A DNA stretch of 64,000 nucleotides from an uncultured Gammaproteobacteria bacterium (GCA_913060975.1 CAJXVC010000008.1:124001-188000); one strand, 5' to 3'. Counted from the first letter of the stretch, positions 1-9,347 are shown. The notes: generated by a model not told the origin, from the letters alone. Translations and numbers: made by a program.

Positions 1-2
1 AT

Positions 3-545
3 CAGATAGTCTCTGCTGTCGACGATAGTGAGATCTCCCTCGGCCAACTTTTGCATATTGTCGGGCGACGATCCTTTGGGCCACTGCTACTTCTCGCTGG
101 ATTGATAACCCTCGCGCCTCTCATTGGTGATATCCCTGGCATGCCAACGCTTGTTGCTGTGTTCGTACTGATTATCGCCCTGCAATTACTTGCCGGGCGT
201 GCACATTTCTGGTTGCCCGAGTGGTTGTTGTCACGCAAGATTTGCGGAGAGAGCCTGAAGAAGGGATTGTCAGTCATGCACAAACCCGCGCGCTTTATTG
301 ATCGTTTTCTAAAACCAAGGCTGATGGTATTTGTAAACGGCCACAGCAAATACATTATCGCGGTGCTGGCTGTGGGGATTGCACTGATGATGCCGATTAT
401 GGAAGTGGTCCCTTTTACCGCTAACGCGGCTGGTCTGGTATTGGTTGGCTTGGGGCTTGCGCTGATTTCCAGAGATGGGTTGCTAGCTATTTCGTCCATC
501 CTGCTAGCCATTGCCTCTTATTGTCTGGTCGCGTTTCTGATTTGA
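3..545 (+). CDS. ExoD-family membrane protein, 5'-truncated by window edge
   Basis: The reading frame is open from base 3, so the gene begins before the window. A TTG at 51 is unlikely to be the start because the ExoD-like segment ISLGQLLHIVGRRSFGPLLL spans it. The visible ~180 residues carry the ExoD signature (RSFGPLLLL...PG...ALQLL.GR...LPEWL) and four or so hydrophobic segments, two of them at the C-terminus ending in LVAFLI. ExoD-family proteins are inner-membrane proteins first linked to exopolysaccharide production in rhizobia; their biochemical activity is not known. The gene is followed 45 bp later by a permease on the same strand, so the two may be co-transcribed. Family assignment is firm, role is not. 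Confidence 0.8.
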   Translation, partial: QIVSAVDDSEISLGQLLHIVGRRSFGPLLLLAGLITLAPLIGDIPGMPTLVAVFVLIIALQLLAGRAHFWLPEWLLSRKICGESLKKGLSVMHKPARFIDRFLKPRLMVFVNGHSKYIIAVLAVGIALMMPIMEVVPFTANAAGLVLVGLGLALISRDGLLAISSILLAIASYCLVAFLI

Positions 546-590
546 AGATCAATAACACCAGTAGCCTGGAAAAAGGAATTTCGCAGCACT

Positions 591-1739
591 ATGAATGACT
601 CTCAGAAGACTCATCAGAATCAGGAGAACAAGTCGCCTACTCTGTGGACGAGCAAACTCTTTCTTCAGTGCTTATTGGCTCTTGCGCTTGTCTATACACT
701 GTATTTGGCAAAGACATTGCTCGTGCCGGCAGTAGTTGCCTTGCTGTTAACGCTACTTCTTGGTCCGCTGGTCACCTTTTTCCGGCGTTTCTACGTGCCG
801 CGCATTGTCTCAGCCATTGTAATGCTGGTGATGCTGACGGGGCCGTTTACCTTTCTCACAATCGAAATCGGAGAGCCTATACAAAGGTGGGCACAGTTAA
901 TTCCCGAGTTTTCCTCACAGTTGACTGAGCAGCTAGAAGAACTGCAAAGCAACCTGGCAGGAGAAGAAACGGATTCAGATCAAGAAGAAGAAACCTCCGC
1001 AGGGCTCTTGGAAAGTTTTTTTGCAGGCGAAGCTGACGAACAGACGCAGAACACTGAATCCAACCCGACAATGGAGCGATTAACTCAAGGAGGAATAGAG
1101 TTGGTCGTGTATATCTTGTCGGCTGCGCCTGTATTTCTTGCGCAACTGGTTACCTGCCTTGTCCTGACAGTTTTCCTGCTCGTTTTTGGCGCCAATCTTT
1201 TTGAATCTGCCATAAACAACCTTCCGCAAATCAACGATAAACAACGAGCCCGCAGTCTTGTCGAATCTGTTGAATCTGAGCTTTCTCGTTACATACTTAC
1301 AGTCAGTGTAATCAATGCGGCGCTGGGTATAGCGACAGCATTCGCTTTTTACGCGATGGGCGTAGACAACGCAGTGTTATGGGGAGTGCTGGTTGCCTTG
1401 CTGAATTTCGCACCGTACCTGGGTACATTTATCGGAATTGCTGTGTTGTTGATGGTAGGACTGGCGCAATATGAAATGACTTTACAGGCTCTGGCACCGG
1501 CCACAGTGTATTTCATAATAAATGGGTTAGAGGCTCAGTTCGTAACCCCGACGGTATTGGGCAGGTATATGCGCATCAACCCCCTGATACTCATGGGGTG
1601 GCTGATCTTCTGGGCTTGGCTATGGGGATTCGTCGGTGCACTACTGGCCGTGCCATTACTGGTTTGCATGAAACTGGCTGCCAGAGAGTTGGGCGCGCCG
1701 CCTTACTGGTCCAAGGTAATTGAGACACATGGCGTATAG
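591..1739 (+). CDS. AI-2E / PerM-family transporter
   Basis: 382 residues, the usual length for the AI-2E transporter (PerM, UPF0118) family. Hydrophobic segments occur near residues 22-55 and 70-90, then a soluble stretch that here contains a strongly acidic insertion (about residues 120-155, many E, D and Q), then four to five C-terminal membrane segments with family-typical motifs such as WGVLVALLNFAPYLGT and NGLEAQFVTPTVLGR. Members are inner-membrane permeases of varied or unknown substrate; the quorum-signal role is proven for only a few, so the substrate is left open. It converges on the cardiolipin synthase gene with only 23 bp between the two ends. Confidence 0.88.
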   Translation: MNDSQKTHQNQENKSPTLWTSKLFLQCLLALALVYTLYLAKTLLVPAVVALLLTLLLGPLVTFFRRFYVPRIVSAIVMLVMLTGPFTFLTIEIGEPIQRWAQLIPEFSSQLTEQLEELQSNLAGEETDSDQEEETSAGLLESFFAGEADEQTQNTESNPTMERLTQGGIELVVYILSAAPVFLAQLVTCLVLTVFLLVFGANLFESAINNLPQINDKQRARSLVESVESELSRYILTVSVINAALGIATAFAFYAMGVDNAVLWGVLVALLNFAPYLGTFIGIAVLLMVGLAQYEMTLQALAPATVYFIINGLEAQFVTPTVLGRYMRINPLILMGWLIFWAWLWGFVGALLAVPLLVCMKLAARELGAPPYWSKVIETHGV

Positions 1740-1762
1740 AAGCTCTGACCGAATTGCCGATT

Positions 1763-3031
1763 TCAAATATGCCGCCGAAATGGCTCAATGATTTGCGCAA
1801 AAATCGCCGGCAGGTAATAGCGCTTGCGAAAGCTCTTTTCCTTAAGCTGGCGACATTGCGATAGGTCTCTGAGAAAGGTTTCGATCAAGGCCGTCACTGC
1901 TTCGCCTCTATCAATGACCAGGCTGAATTCATCATCTTTACGCTGCGAACGTTGATTAAAATTTACCGACCCCACAATCGCTACTTCATCGTCGATCAAA
2001 ATACATTTGCTATGGATAAAAGTGGGCTCAAAACCATAGAGTTGTATGCCAGCACCCAGCAGAGGTTGAATGCTGCGTAACGCGGCTAATGCTGCAAGTC
2101 TGGAATCTGATTGTTCATAGTCGGGTAGAATTATCTGTACCTCCACGCCTCTGTTGTGCGCATCGCGTAGTAGGCTTGCCAGCTTCTTGTCGGTCGTAAA
2201 ATAGGGAGTCGTAATTCTCAGCGAGTGACGGGCAGCAGTTATCGCACTGTAGATCATGGTTCCTGCCGGGCTCCAGAAATCACTGGCGGTAGAAGGTAGC
2301 GCCAATATATTCTCCTGCCCATCCATATAGGCGCTGATTTCTGATGTAAACTGCTGTACGTAATCTTCTGCCGGGCAGGCTTCCAACCAGTTCTCAAGAA
2401 AAGTTGCTTGTAGCGTTTCCAGAATAGGCCCGCGCAGCCGGAAATGGATATCACGCCAATTACCTGCAGAGCATCCATCACCCGTCCATTGTTCGCCAAT
2501 ACCCACACCACCTGTGAATCCGACATCACCATCGCAGATAAGCAGTTTGCGATGTGACCGCTTTAGATTTTTACCAAACCGAAACCAGGCCAGGGGCCTG
2601 AACCAACAAAGCTCACAATGCTGTTCGAGCAATAATGCCGCTTCCTTATCAATACTCTTGCTGCCAAATGCGTCCAGTAGAACGCGCACCCGAACGCCCC
2701 TCTTTCCAGCATCTGCCAGATGCTCCGCAAATGTGCGAGCGATAGCACCGCCCCAATAGACAAAGGTTTGAAATTCAATATGAGACTCAGCGTTGTCAAT
2801 AGCCGCCAGCATTGCTGGAAATATCTCATCACCGCTATCCAGGAGCTGTATGTCATTGCCCGACCTGAAACGCCGACCGAGACAGGCACTGAGATAAACA
2901 CCGCTTTGGGAGATATTGCTGGCGCTCCCGACGGCCGATTGAAGGCGATCTGCTGCCATGCCAGACTTTGCTTCTGAGTCGGGTTGATCGATCTTCTCAA
3001 CCGAAACAGGCCGCTCGTTCTCTTCGCTCAA
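1763..3031 (-). CDS. Cardiolipin synthase, phospholipase D family (ClsB-like)
   Basis: 422 residues with two phospholipase D HKD motifs: H160, K162 and D167 (HRKLLICD, followed by GFTGG) and H340, K342 and D347 (HSKCILID, followed by GSVNFNQRS). These form the catalytic site of enzymes that transfer a phosphatidyl group between phosphatidylglycerol (or phosphatidylethanolamine) molecules to make cardiolipin. There is no N-terminal membrane hairpin, and the length is close to E. coli ClsB (413 residues), so it resembles ClsB more than ClsA. The first ~45 residues are polar and poorly conserved in character. It is divergent from purK across a 302-bp gap. Another PLD-type phosphatidyltransferase is possible but less likely. 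Confidence 0.85.
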   Translation of the reverse strand: MSEENERPVSVEKIDQPDSEAKSGMAADRLQSAVGSASNISQSGVYLSACLGRRFRSGNDIQLLDSGDEIFPAMLAAIDNAESHIEFQTFVYWGGAIARTFAEHLADAGKRGVRVRVLLDAFGSKSIDKEAALLLEQHCELCWFRPLAWFRFGKNLKRSHRKLLICDGDVGFTGGVGIGEQWTGDGCSAGNWRDIHFRLRGPILETLQATFLENWLEACPAEDYVQQFTSEISAYMDGQENILALPSTASDFWSPAGTMIYSAITAARHSLRITTPYFTTDKKLASLLRDAHNRGVEVQIILPDYEQSDSRLAALAALRSIQPLLGAGIQLYGFEPTFIHSKCILIDDEVAIVGSVNFNQRSQRKDDEFSLVIDRGEAVTALIETFLRDLSQCRQLKEKSFRKRYYLPAIFAQIIEPFRRHI

Positions 3032-3333
3032 GTTTAGTCATCCATTATTGATCTGATCCCAGATAGTCTGCGGTTTTGCAGCCATAGTCAAAGAGTGCCG
3101 GGCTGATGGGCGATATTCGCCCGGCGCCCGGATCAAGAGAAATTGTTGCATATTTCGGTGCACGAGTTGGCACCCATCCAAGCACTGCCCAATTACTATG
3201 GCATCAGAATGAATCTGCGGATTATCAATGACATTCTACAGCGAGTAGAATAGACGGTTTTAGCCAACGAATTGTCGGGGACAACAGCAATTCCCCGCTC
3301 AACGAGCAATAATCAAGGAACGGAGACCAGGTT
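3032..3333. other. Divergent intergenic region, cls / purK
   Basis: 302 bp between divergent genes must hold promoters in both directions. The best candidate I see for purK is TTATCA (3222-3227), 18 bp, TAGAAT (3246-3251). No convincing PurR-type operator (ACGCAAACGTTTGCGT-like) was found by eye. No small gene is apparent. Confidence 0.35.
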
Positions 3334-4470
3334 TTGAGGATAGGAATCATAGGTGGCGGACAATTGGCAGCAATGCTGGTCGAGGCCGACCCGGGCAATC
3401 TGCACAATTTCTATGTACTTGATCCGGACCCGGACTGCCCCGCAGTCCGCGTCGGGGCCAGTCATGTTGCTGGCAATCCGGCCAGTGGCGAAGGCCTGCA
3501 GGATCTGGCTGATCAGGTAGACATTCTTACTACCGAAATTGAAAATGTCTGTGTTGGTGGAGTCAGCAAGCTCGTAGAAGCCGGCGCCAAAATCCTGCCA
3601 TCGGTGGCCTTGTTAGCCAAAGTGACCAACAAACTCGAGCAAAAAAAGTGGCTACAGGCATTGGATTTGCCGACTGCCCCTTTTGTCTCACATGATGGCC
3701 AGCACCCCATTGACCCCGCCCCTTTTGGTTTTCCAATCGTGCAAAAAGCTGCCCGGGGTGGCTATGATGGCCGCGGCGTTGCGGTACTGCGCATGCCTGA
3801 AGACAATAAAAAGCGGCTCAAAGTGGCGGGCTTCGTCGAACAATATATCAAACATCAAATGGAGCTATCAGTGATCGTGGTCGCTTCGGAGCAAGGTGAC
3901 ATACGGGCCTATGATCCCGTTGAGATGATGTTCAGAAGCAGTGGTAACGTGCTCGATTACTTAATCGCTCCGGCCAGAATTGATGCCGCGCTACAAGAGA
4001 GCGCGCGACAATTGGCGGTACGCACAATCAAGGCCATGTCCGGGGTCGGCGTGTTCGGGGTAGAGATGTTCATGACACCGGATAATGACCTGCTGATCAA
4101 TGAAATCTCCCCCCGCACGCACAACAGCGGCCACTATACTCGCGAGGCCTGCAATGCCTCCCAGTTTGACCAGCAACTACGCATACTGACCGGTCAACCC
4201 CTTGCGGAGATGCAACAGCACAGCCCTGCCGTGATGTTTAATCTGTTGGGAGAAAGCGGCTTCAGTGGCACGCCGGTACTGGAAGATGGTTGCAGCGATG
4301 CGGAAAAACAGAGAGTCTATGTGCATATGTATGGCAAGCAACACTGTTTCCCCGGCCGCAAGATGGGCCATGTCACAGTGCTTGGAGACAGCGTCGATGC
4401 CGCCTTGAACAGGGCTATCGCGATCAAGAGTAAAATTATTGTTAAAGGAGCCTCACCCATTGAAAACTAA
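3334..4470 (+). CDS. purK: N5-carboxyaminoimidazole ribonucleotide synthase
   Basis: 378 residues, ATP-grasp fold. It catalyses ATP- and bicarbonate-dependent carboxylation of aminoimidazole ribonucleotide to N5-CAIR in de novo purine synthesis. Visible features are the N-terminal nucleotide-fold start [15 protein letters not shown], the ATP-grasp segment [12 protein letters not shown] (about residues 138-149), and the metal and substrate region [14 protein letters not shown] (about 252-265), all typical of PurK. Translation appears to start at TTG, as no ATG precedes the conserved first strand and AAGGA lies 16 bp upstream. The end overlaps purE by 11 bp, indicating translational coupling. 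The order purK-purE is the reverse of E. coli purEK. Confidence 0.96.
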   Translation: MRIGIIGGGQLAAMLVEADPGNLHNFYVLDPDPDCPAVRVGASHVAGNPASGEGLQDLADQVDILTTEIENVCVGGVSKLVEAGAKILPSVALLAKVTNKLEQKKWLQALDLPTAPFVSHDGQHPIDPAPFGFPIVQKAARGGYDGRGVAVLRMPEDNKKRLKVAGFVEQYIKHQMELSVIVVASEQGDIRAYDPVEMMFRSSGNVLDYLIAPARIDAALQESARQLAVRTIKAMSGVGVFGVEMFMTPDNDLLINEISPRTHNSGHYTREACNASQFDQQLRILTGQPLAEMQQHSPAVMFNLLGESGFSGTPVLEDGCSDAEKQRVYVHMYGKQHCFPGRKMGHVTVLGDSVDAALNRAIAIKSKIIVKGASPIEN

Positions 4471-4960
4471 AACAGCACCACTGGTAAGTATCATTATGGG
4501 GAGTGACTCGGATTTACGCGTGATGCAGGACGCTGCCGATATCCTCGAGTCACTTGGCGTTGCCTACGAGATAACGATTGTCTCAGCACACCGTACTCCG
4601 GATCGGCTTTTTAACTACGCTAAAGAAGCAGAAGACCGCGGCCTGAAAGCGATTATCGCCGGCGCTGGCGGTGCTGCGCATTTACCCGGTATGGTTGCCT
4701 CGCTCACACTGCTACCAGTCATCGGCGTGCCTATCGCTGCCACCAAATTGAATGGCGAAGACGCCCTTCTTTCAATTGTGCAAATGCCAAAAGGCATTCC
4801 GGTTGCCGCAGTGGCCATTGATAACGCTACCAACGCTGCACTGCTGGCAGTGCAGCAACTGGCAACACAGGATAAGGCCCTGCGCGAAAGACTTGGCCAA
4901 TACCGCGAGGATTTAACCGCCAGCGTCATGAAAAAAATCGAGAAACTGGAATCATCCTGA
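4460..4960 (+). CDS. purE: N5-carboxyaminoimidazole ribonucleotide mutase
   Basis: 166 residues from TTG at 4460. This start is chosen because a good ribosome site AAGGAG (4445-4450) lies 9 bp upstream; an in-frame TTG at 4439 would add seven residues and has no such site. The protein converts N5-CAIR to CAIR in purine synthesis and acts as an octamer in the cytoplasm. Class I PurE hallmarks are present: GSDSDLRVM near the N-terminus, [19 protein letters not shown] and the segment with [20 protein letters not shown]. It partners the overlapping purK, so both steps from AIR to CAIR are encoded together. Confidence 0.96.
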   Translation: MKTKTAPLVSIIMGSDSDLRVMQDAADILESLGVAYEITIVSAHRTPDRLFNYAKEAEDRGLKAIIAGAGGAAHLPGMVASLTLLPVIGVPIAATKLNGEDALLSIVQMPKGIPVAAVAIDNATNAALLAVQQLATQDKALRERLGQYREDLTASVMKKIEKLESS

Positions 4961-5011
4961 TCCAATTCAGGAATCTTTGTGCTGGGGTTTCCTTCTATTT
5001 ACGACTTGCAG

Positions 5012-5048
5012 GGCTCGCTGGTCAGCAACATCCACTGACCAGTGAGCC
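5012..5048. terminator. Hairpin between convergent purE and alcohol dehydrogenase genes
   Basis: A 14-bp stem (5012-5025 with 5035-5048, one G-T pair) and a 9-base loop, lying 51 bp after purE and 18 bp after the end of the opposite-strand gene. There is no long T tract on either side. It is probably a bidirectional transcription barrier or mRNA 3'-end stabiliser. Confidence 0.6.
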
Positions 5049-5066
5049 ATCCGTTTTGCACTGACT

Positions 5067-6119
5067 TTACTCGCTGACTTCCAATTTTGACATATCCATT
5101 ACAAATCGATGAGCAACGTCGCCATTGGCAAGGTGTACAAACGCATCGTTGATTTCTTCCGGGCGAATCATTTTGCATTCCGGGTGAATATTATGTTCGG
5201 CACAGAAATCAAGTACTTCCTGAGTTTCCTGAATGCCGCCGATCAATGATCCAGCAACACTGCGCCGCCCCATCACGAGTGGAATTGTCATAGGCTCTTC
5301 CAACGGACCAACCTGACCAACTATTACCAGTGTTCCATCGACGTCCAGCAACGGCGTATAAGTATCTATGTTGTGTTTTACGGGCACTGTATCGAGAATG
5401 AAGTCGAAGGAAGAAGCGGCCTTTTCCAGTGCGTCCTCGTCAGTAGACACCAGAATACCGGCGGCACCACTGTGCTGGGCCTCCTTTTCTTTCGCATTGG
5501 AACGGCTGATTACTGTCACCTCTGCCCCCATCGCACTTGCCAATTTCACCGCCATGTGACCGAGACCACCAAGGCCAACCACGCCGACGCGGCTACCTTT
5601 ACCCACATTCCAGTTACGTAGTGGTGAGTAAGTAGTGATACCCGCACACAGTATGGGCGCGGTTCTCGCTAAATCCAGAGAGTCGGGTACACGCAAGACG
5701 AATTCTTCGCGGACCACAATATGCTTGGAGTAACCACCCTGGGTAATCTCACCGCTAACACGGTCAGGCGCACCATAGGTTGGCGTGATGCCATTCCGAC
5801 AGTACTGCTCGGAGTGCTTGTGACACTGATCGCATTCCTGACAGCTGTCGACCATACAGCCCACCGCCACGTGCTGACCAGCCTGATAATTTTTTACATC
5901 GCTGCCCACATTGACAACTCGCCCAACAATTTCATGCCCGGGAACCAGTGGGTAAGGCTGGTCACCCCAGTCACCATTGACCGTGTGGAGATCTGAGTGA
6001 CAGACGCCACTGTAAAGAATTTCAATCGCCACATCATTGTTGCGCAGAGCACGGCGCTCGAAATGATAAGGAACCATATGCGCATCAGGTGAATGTGCTG
6101 CATAACCTACTGTTCTCAT
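5067..6119 (-). CDS. Zinc-dependent NAD(P) alcohol dehydrogenase, YahK/AdhC-like
   Basis: 350 residues from the ATG at 6119, which has GGGAGAAA immediately upstream; the frame is open 16 codons further but without a ribosome site. This is a medium-chain dehydrogenase of the cinnamyl-alcohol/YahK type that interconverts alcohols and aldehydes. Catalytic zinc ligands are in the GVCHSDLHTV and GHEIVG segments, and the structural zinc cluster is CMVDSCQECDQCHKHSEQYC. The Rossmann motif GLGGLGHMAVKLA follows. The residues after the second strand (ISRSNAKE, with no acidic residue) suggest NADPH preference. The substrate cannot be told from sequence. It is a single gene, divergent from the HD-hydrolase gene. 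Confidence 0.93.
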   Translation of the reverse strand: MRTVGYAAHSPDAHMVPYHFERRALRNNDVAIEILYSGVCHSDLHTVNGDWGDQPYPLVPGHEIVGRVVNVGSDVKNYQAGQHVAVGCMVDSCQECDQCHKHSEQYCRNGITPTYGAPDRVSGEITQGGYSKHIVVREEFVLRVPDSLDLARTAPILCAGITTYSPLRNWNVGKGSRVGVVGLGGLGHMAVKLASAMGAEVTVISRSNAKEKEAQHSGAAGILVSTDEDALEKAASSFDFILDTVPVKHNIDTYTPLLDVDGTLVIVGQVGPLEEPMTIPLVMGRRSVAGSLIGGIQETQEVLDFCAEHNIHPECKMIRPEEINDAFVHLANGDVAHRFVMDMSKLEVSE

Positions 6120-6777
6120 ATTTCTCCCTTGGTAAACAAAGTACGATCTGACCGCTAAGTCATTCATGAATGTAAAAATAGCCGGCCCTTACACTCCAGA
6201 CGTGGCTATTCTTTTTTAGTGCGCATTTCTTGAACAAAAGAATTTTTTGAGAATTGCGGCGCGTGAGTGAAAAACAACGCAAGGCTAGTGATGATTTAGC
6301 GTTGGGACACTACTCGAATCATGCCTACCAGCTCATTTTCCGAATTCAGTGGCGCAACAAGGCGAGGATGAACGAATCGCGACTGCAAAGCAGACGATTT
6401 ATTCATGTAGGTTCCGCTAACGGGAACCGCGACAAGCTTGTCACTGAATTCACGTGTTATAAGCCGGCAACTGCAACCCCTGAAAAAACTTGAACCACGG
6501 GGCAAGCCGCAAAAACCCAGCAACACTGAAATAATTATACCATCTTTCGACGCCCTTCTGGTGGCTCTTATAATGCTGGTACTTTCATACCAATTCCAAG
6601 ATGCAGCACTATCAAGCACGTTTCCTCAGCGGTGAAAACTTGTGGTTGCAATGCAAGAAAGCAAATCTTGCGAGGAACTGCCGGCATACACTAAGCTGCT
6701 CTCTTCAAGCCAATGCGCCTCGATTTTAAGGTATGTCAAAAACCAACTCGTATTTGAACAATTCCCGGGGATTTTCA
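6120..6777. other. 658-bp intergenic region without a convincing gene
   Basis: Small open frames exist on both strands (for example 6254-6493 plus and 6296-6619 minus), but none has a ribosome site, recognisable motif or protein-like composition. It must contain the promoter for the dehydrogenase gene (near 6130-6200) and for the HD-domain gene. I see no hairpin terminator or operator. Confidence 0.4.
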
Positions 6778-7473
6778 ATGAACAGATTGATACAAACCTT
6801 GTTCTGCAGTTTCTCGCTTATCGCCGCGAGCACGGCACTGAGCCAGCAAACCGAGTCGGGAATTCCTCTTGATAGTCAGTGGAAGCAAACTGTCTATGAG
6901 TTCGTTCAGGAAAACCAGCAACATACCGCCTGGGGTTTGCAGCACAGTGAACGTGACTATCTTTTGGCGCTGGAGTTGGCCGAGCAAGAAGGGCTGCAAT
7001 TGGATCTGGATGTGTTGTTCGCGGCAGCGTTTTTACACGACATGGGGGCATTTCAGCCCTTTTCAGCACGAGGTAATGACCATTCCCAGGTCGCCGCTGA
7101 TGCCATGACCGAAATTCTGGAGCCGGCCGGCTTTCCCATGCATAAGCTGGCATTGGTACAGGGAGCTGCGTTGGCACACATGTATTATTCACCAGTACCC
7201 GATGAACCCCATGCCCAGGTATTGCATGATGCAGACACACTCAATTTTCTCGGTGCCTTGGGCATTGCGCGGATCATTTCCCTCACCACGCGCGTTGATG
7301 GTATGGCACAAGATCTTGCTACAGCCATTGCCACGCTGGAAAACATGAGCCTGCAACTTCCCGGGACACTGGTGCTAGCAACATCCCTACGCATGGGGCA
7401 GCAGCGCGCTAGCGAGATGCAGCAGTTCATCGAGTCACTCCGAACTCAAAGCGCTGGCGGCACGGCACTCTAG
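6778..7473 (+). CDS. Exported HD-domain phosphohydrolase-like protein
   Basis: 231 residues from the ATG at 6778, chosen because it begins a clean signal peptide (MNRLIQTLFCSFSLIAASTALS) and has GGGGA upstream; the upstream ATG at 6733 would add 15 polar residues before it. The mature part holds an HD-domain metal signature: H of LQHSERDYL, FLHDMGAF (the HD pair), the H of NDHSQVA, LAHMYY and LHDADTLNFLG. HD proteins are metal-dependent phosphohydrolases, often acting on nucleotides, but an exported one is less usual and its substrate is unknown. It stands alone between a divergent dehydrogenase and the porin gene. Confidence 0.8.
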   Translation: MNRLIQTLFCSFSLIAASTALSQQTESGIPLDSQWKQTVYEFVQENQQHTAWGLQHSERDYLLALELAEQEGLQLDLDVLFAAAFLHDMGAFQPFSARGNDHSQVAADAMTEILEPAGFPMHKLALVQGAALAHMYYSPVPDEPHAQVLHDADTLNFLGALGIARIISLTTRVDGMAQDLATAIATLENMSLQLPGTLVLATSLRMGQQRASEMQQFIESLRTQSAGGTAL

Positions 7474-7815
7474 GCTAAATCTCAATCCTGAACAGTCCAG
7501 ATCTCCTGATCTACAAGACTCTCAGGCCGGCAGGCGTGCTGCACAAGGTGTGGCTGCACGCTATAAATTAACTGGTATCTCCCCCGCTCTTTTTCTGAAT
7601 TTTTCCAGCCACCACCTTTCCCGCGCCGTATTAGCTCTGTAATTCCCCACCATAACCGTGGCCATCCAGATTGCGGTCTCGCTCTGCAAATAAGTCAATT
7701 GGATTACCGAAATGTCATTTTGTCATCATTATGTAATATTTCTGACATAGAGTGCCTTGTGTAAAAGCAGTAGCAAAATAGCTACGAAACACATCAAAAG
7801 ATTGGAGATTTGGCA
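7474..7815. other. Intergenic region upstream of the porin gene
   Basis: 342 bp. The first half shows nothing recognisable. The last ~110 bp hold the putative Pho box and promoter listed separately. No small gene was seen. Confidence 0.4.
7720..7737 (+). promoter_or_regulatory. Putative Pho box (PhoB-binding site) upstream of porin gene
   Basis: The half sites TGTCAT (7721-7726) and TGTAAT (7732-7737) lie 11 bp apart, the spacing of the Pho-box consensus CTGTCAT-N4-CTGTCAT. A further TGTCAT sits at 7713-7718. A weak -10-like TAGAGT starts 10 bp downstream (7748-7753), as expected where PhoB replaces the -35 contact. The porin gene starts 78 bp further on. The match is by eye; the link to phosphate fits the porin family. 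Confidence 0.55.
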
Positions 7816-9246
7816 ATGAACCGAAACACGGCACTCACCCGAGGATTGCAAATTCTGCTTATGACAGCACTAGTTGCAGTACTTTCCGGTGCCTATGCGG
7901 CGGATCAGGCTCTTCTAGACATCCTGCTGGAGAATGGGGCCATAACCCAGGAGCAATACGACGGGTTGGTAGAAAAAGACACCTTGAGCAGCGCTGACTT
8001 TGTTGAGCAGTCAGCAGTAGCTGAAAGCTCAGTCAGTGATAGCGTTGCGTCGGAGGTCAGCAGACAGATCGATCTGCAACTACCGGTGACTTCTGAACGG
8101 GTTAACAGCGGGTTTCGATTTGCGACCCGGGATGGCAATTGGCGCACAGACCTGCAGTGGCGGGCACAAATGCGCTACACCAATCCGTATCGGTCGGACC
8201 CCAGGCAGCTATCGGCTTTCAATGGCGCTGACCAGTCGAATTTTGAAGCCCGTCGCTTGCGTATGAAAATTGGTGGTCACGGGTTTAAGCCGTGGATTAA
8301 GTATTACTTTGAAGTTGATCTCATGCCCTCCCGCGACGTGGATGACAGCGCCGCTGCAGCCAGCGCTCGCGTCATCGACTGGCGTATTGATCTGGCTAAA
8401 TGGGACTGGGGTGGAGTTCGTCTGGGCCAGTGGAAAGTGGATTTGAACCGTGAGCGAGTGGACTCCTCGGGTCGACAGCAGTTTGTCGAACGCTCCATTG
8501 CCAATCGCGTGTTCACTATTGATCGACAGCTTGGGGTCCAGCTCAGAGGCCATCTGTTCCAGGATACGCCAGCCGATATGCGCTACTACGCCGGTGTTTT
8601 TAATGGCGAAGGGCGTGGCGTCAACAATACCGACGACAATATGATGTACATGGGCCGCTTGCAGTGGAATTTCCTTGGTCGCGACCTGCCGTGGCGCCAG
8701 ACCGATGTGGAATACACCGAACTGCCTACCGGCAGTCTGGCTATCGCCGGTGCCACGCACACTGGCTCCTGTACCCGCTGGTCCTCGTCAGGCTGCGGTA
8801 ACCTTGATGGTTTTGAATCGCCAGCGAATGCCGCTGCGGACCAGTATGAAATCAATCAGGTCGTTCAGGAATTTGCATTCAAATATCGCGGTTTCTCAGC
8901 CCAGCAGGAATACCATCGCAAGCGAATCAGAGATCGCGTTAGTGGACTGCGCAGCGAACTGACTGGCGGTTACGTGCAGGCAGGCTATTTCTTCCACCAC
9001 TTGATTCCTGCTGTGCCAGCGCCTCTGGAGTTGGCAGCACGTTATGCCTACGTGGACGAACCCAATGGCACCAACCTGATATTGGATAACGAACGCAGGG
9101 AGTTCACTCTTGGCGCCAACTGGTTCATATCAGGTCACAACAGCAAGTTGACTCTGGATTATTCCCGTCTGACTCTGGACGATGGACTGGTGGGTCTGGA
9201 TGAAGAAGGCGATCGCGTGCGCTTTCAGTGGGATGTGTCTTTCTAA
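7816..9246 (+). CDS. Phosphate-selective porin O/P family protein
   Basis: 476 residues from the ATG at 7816, with GGAG 8 bp upstream; a TTG six bases earlier is in frame but less likely. After a signal peptide ending in SGAYAAD comes the OprO/OprP-type N-terminal segment (LLDILLENGAITQEQYDGL), then a 16-strand-like barrel of alternating aromatic and polar residues, ending in FQWDVSF with a C-terminal Phe as in outer-membrane barrels. OprP-like porins form anion channels for phosphate or polyphosphate uptake, and the putative Pho box upstream supports control by phosphate starvation. OprP trimers use lysine and arginine ladders; I cannot confirm these residues by eye, so the true ion preference is inferred. 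Confidence 0.88.
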   Translation: MNRNTALTRGLQILLMTALVAVLSGAYAADQALLDILLENGAITQEQYDGLVEKDTLSSADFVEQSAVAESSVSDSVASEVSRQIDLQLPVTSERVNSGFRFATRDGNWRTDLQWRAQMRYTNPYRSDPRQLSAFNGADQSNFEARRLRMKIGGHGFKPWIKYYFEVDLMPSRDVDDSAAAASARVIDWRIDLAKWDWGGVRLGQWKVDLNRERVDSSGRQQFVERSIANRVFTIDRQLGVQLRGHLFQDTPADMRYYAGVFNGEGRGVNNTDDNMMYMGRLQWNFLGRDLPWRQTDVEYTELPTGSLAIAGATHTGSCTRWSSSGCGNLDGFESPANAAADQYEINQVVQEFAFKYRGFSAQQEYHRKRIRDRVSGLRSELTGGYVQAGYFFHHLIPAVPAPLELAARYAYVDEPNGTNLILDNERREFTLGANWFISGHNSKLTLDYSRLTLDDGLVGLDEEGDRVRFQWDVSF

Positions 9247-9323
9247 GCAGTCGGCATTGCACTCAATCAGTTATGTGCTTTCTTGTCTGAGGCGTTATTG
9301 AAGTTCGTTCAGCTTTATAACAC

Positions 9324-9347
9324 CCCCGTACTCAAAGGAGTACGGGG
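9324..9347. terminator. Perfect 10-bp hairpin, shared family with 56844-56870
   Basis: CCCCGTACTC (9324-9333), loop AAAG, GAGTACGGGG (9338-9347). It lies 78 bp after the porin stop and 180 bp beyond the RTX gene's 3' end. No T tract follows on either strand, so it may act as an mRNA end or attenuator for the porin transcript. Nearly the same stem follows the other giant secreted-protein gene. Confidence 0.55.

Noticed and set aside
6254-6619. Overlapping small open frames on both strands upstream of the HD gene
   Set aside because: They cover the same DNA, lack ribosome sites and show no protein-like pattern.
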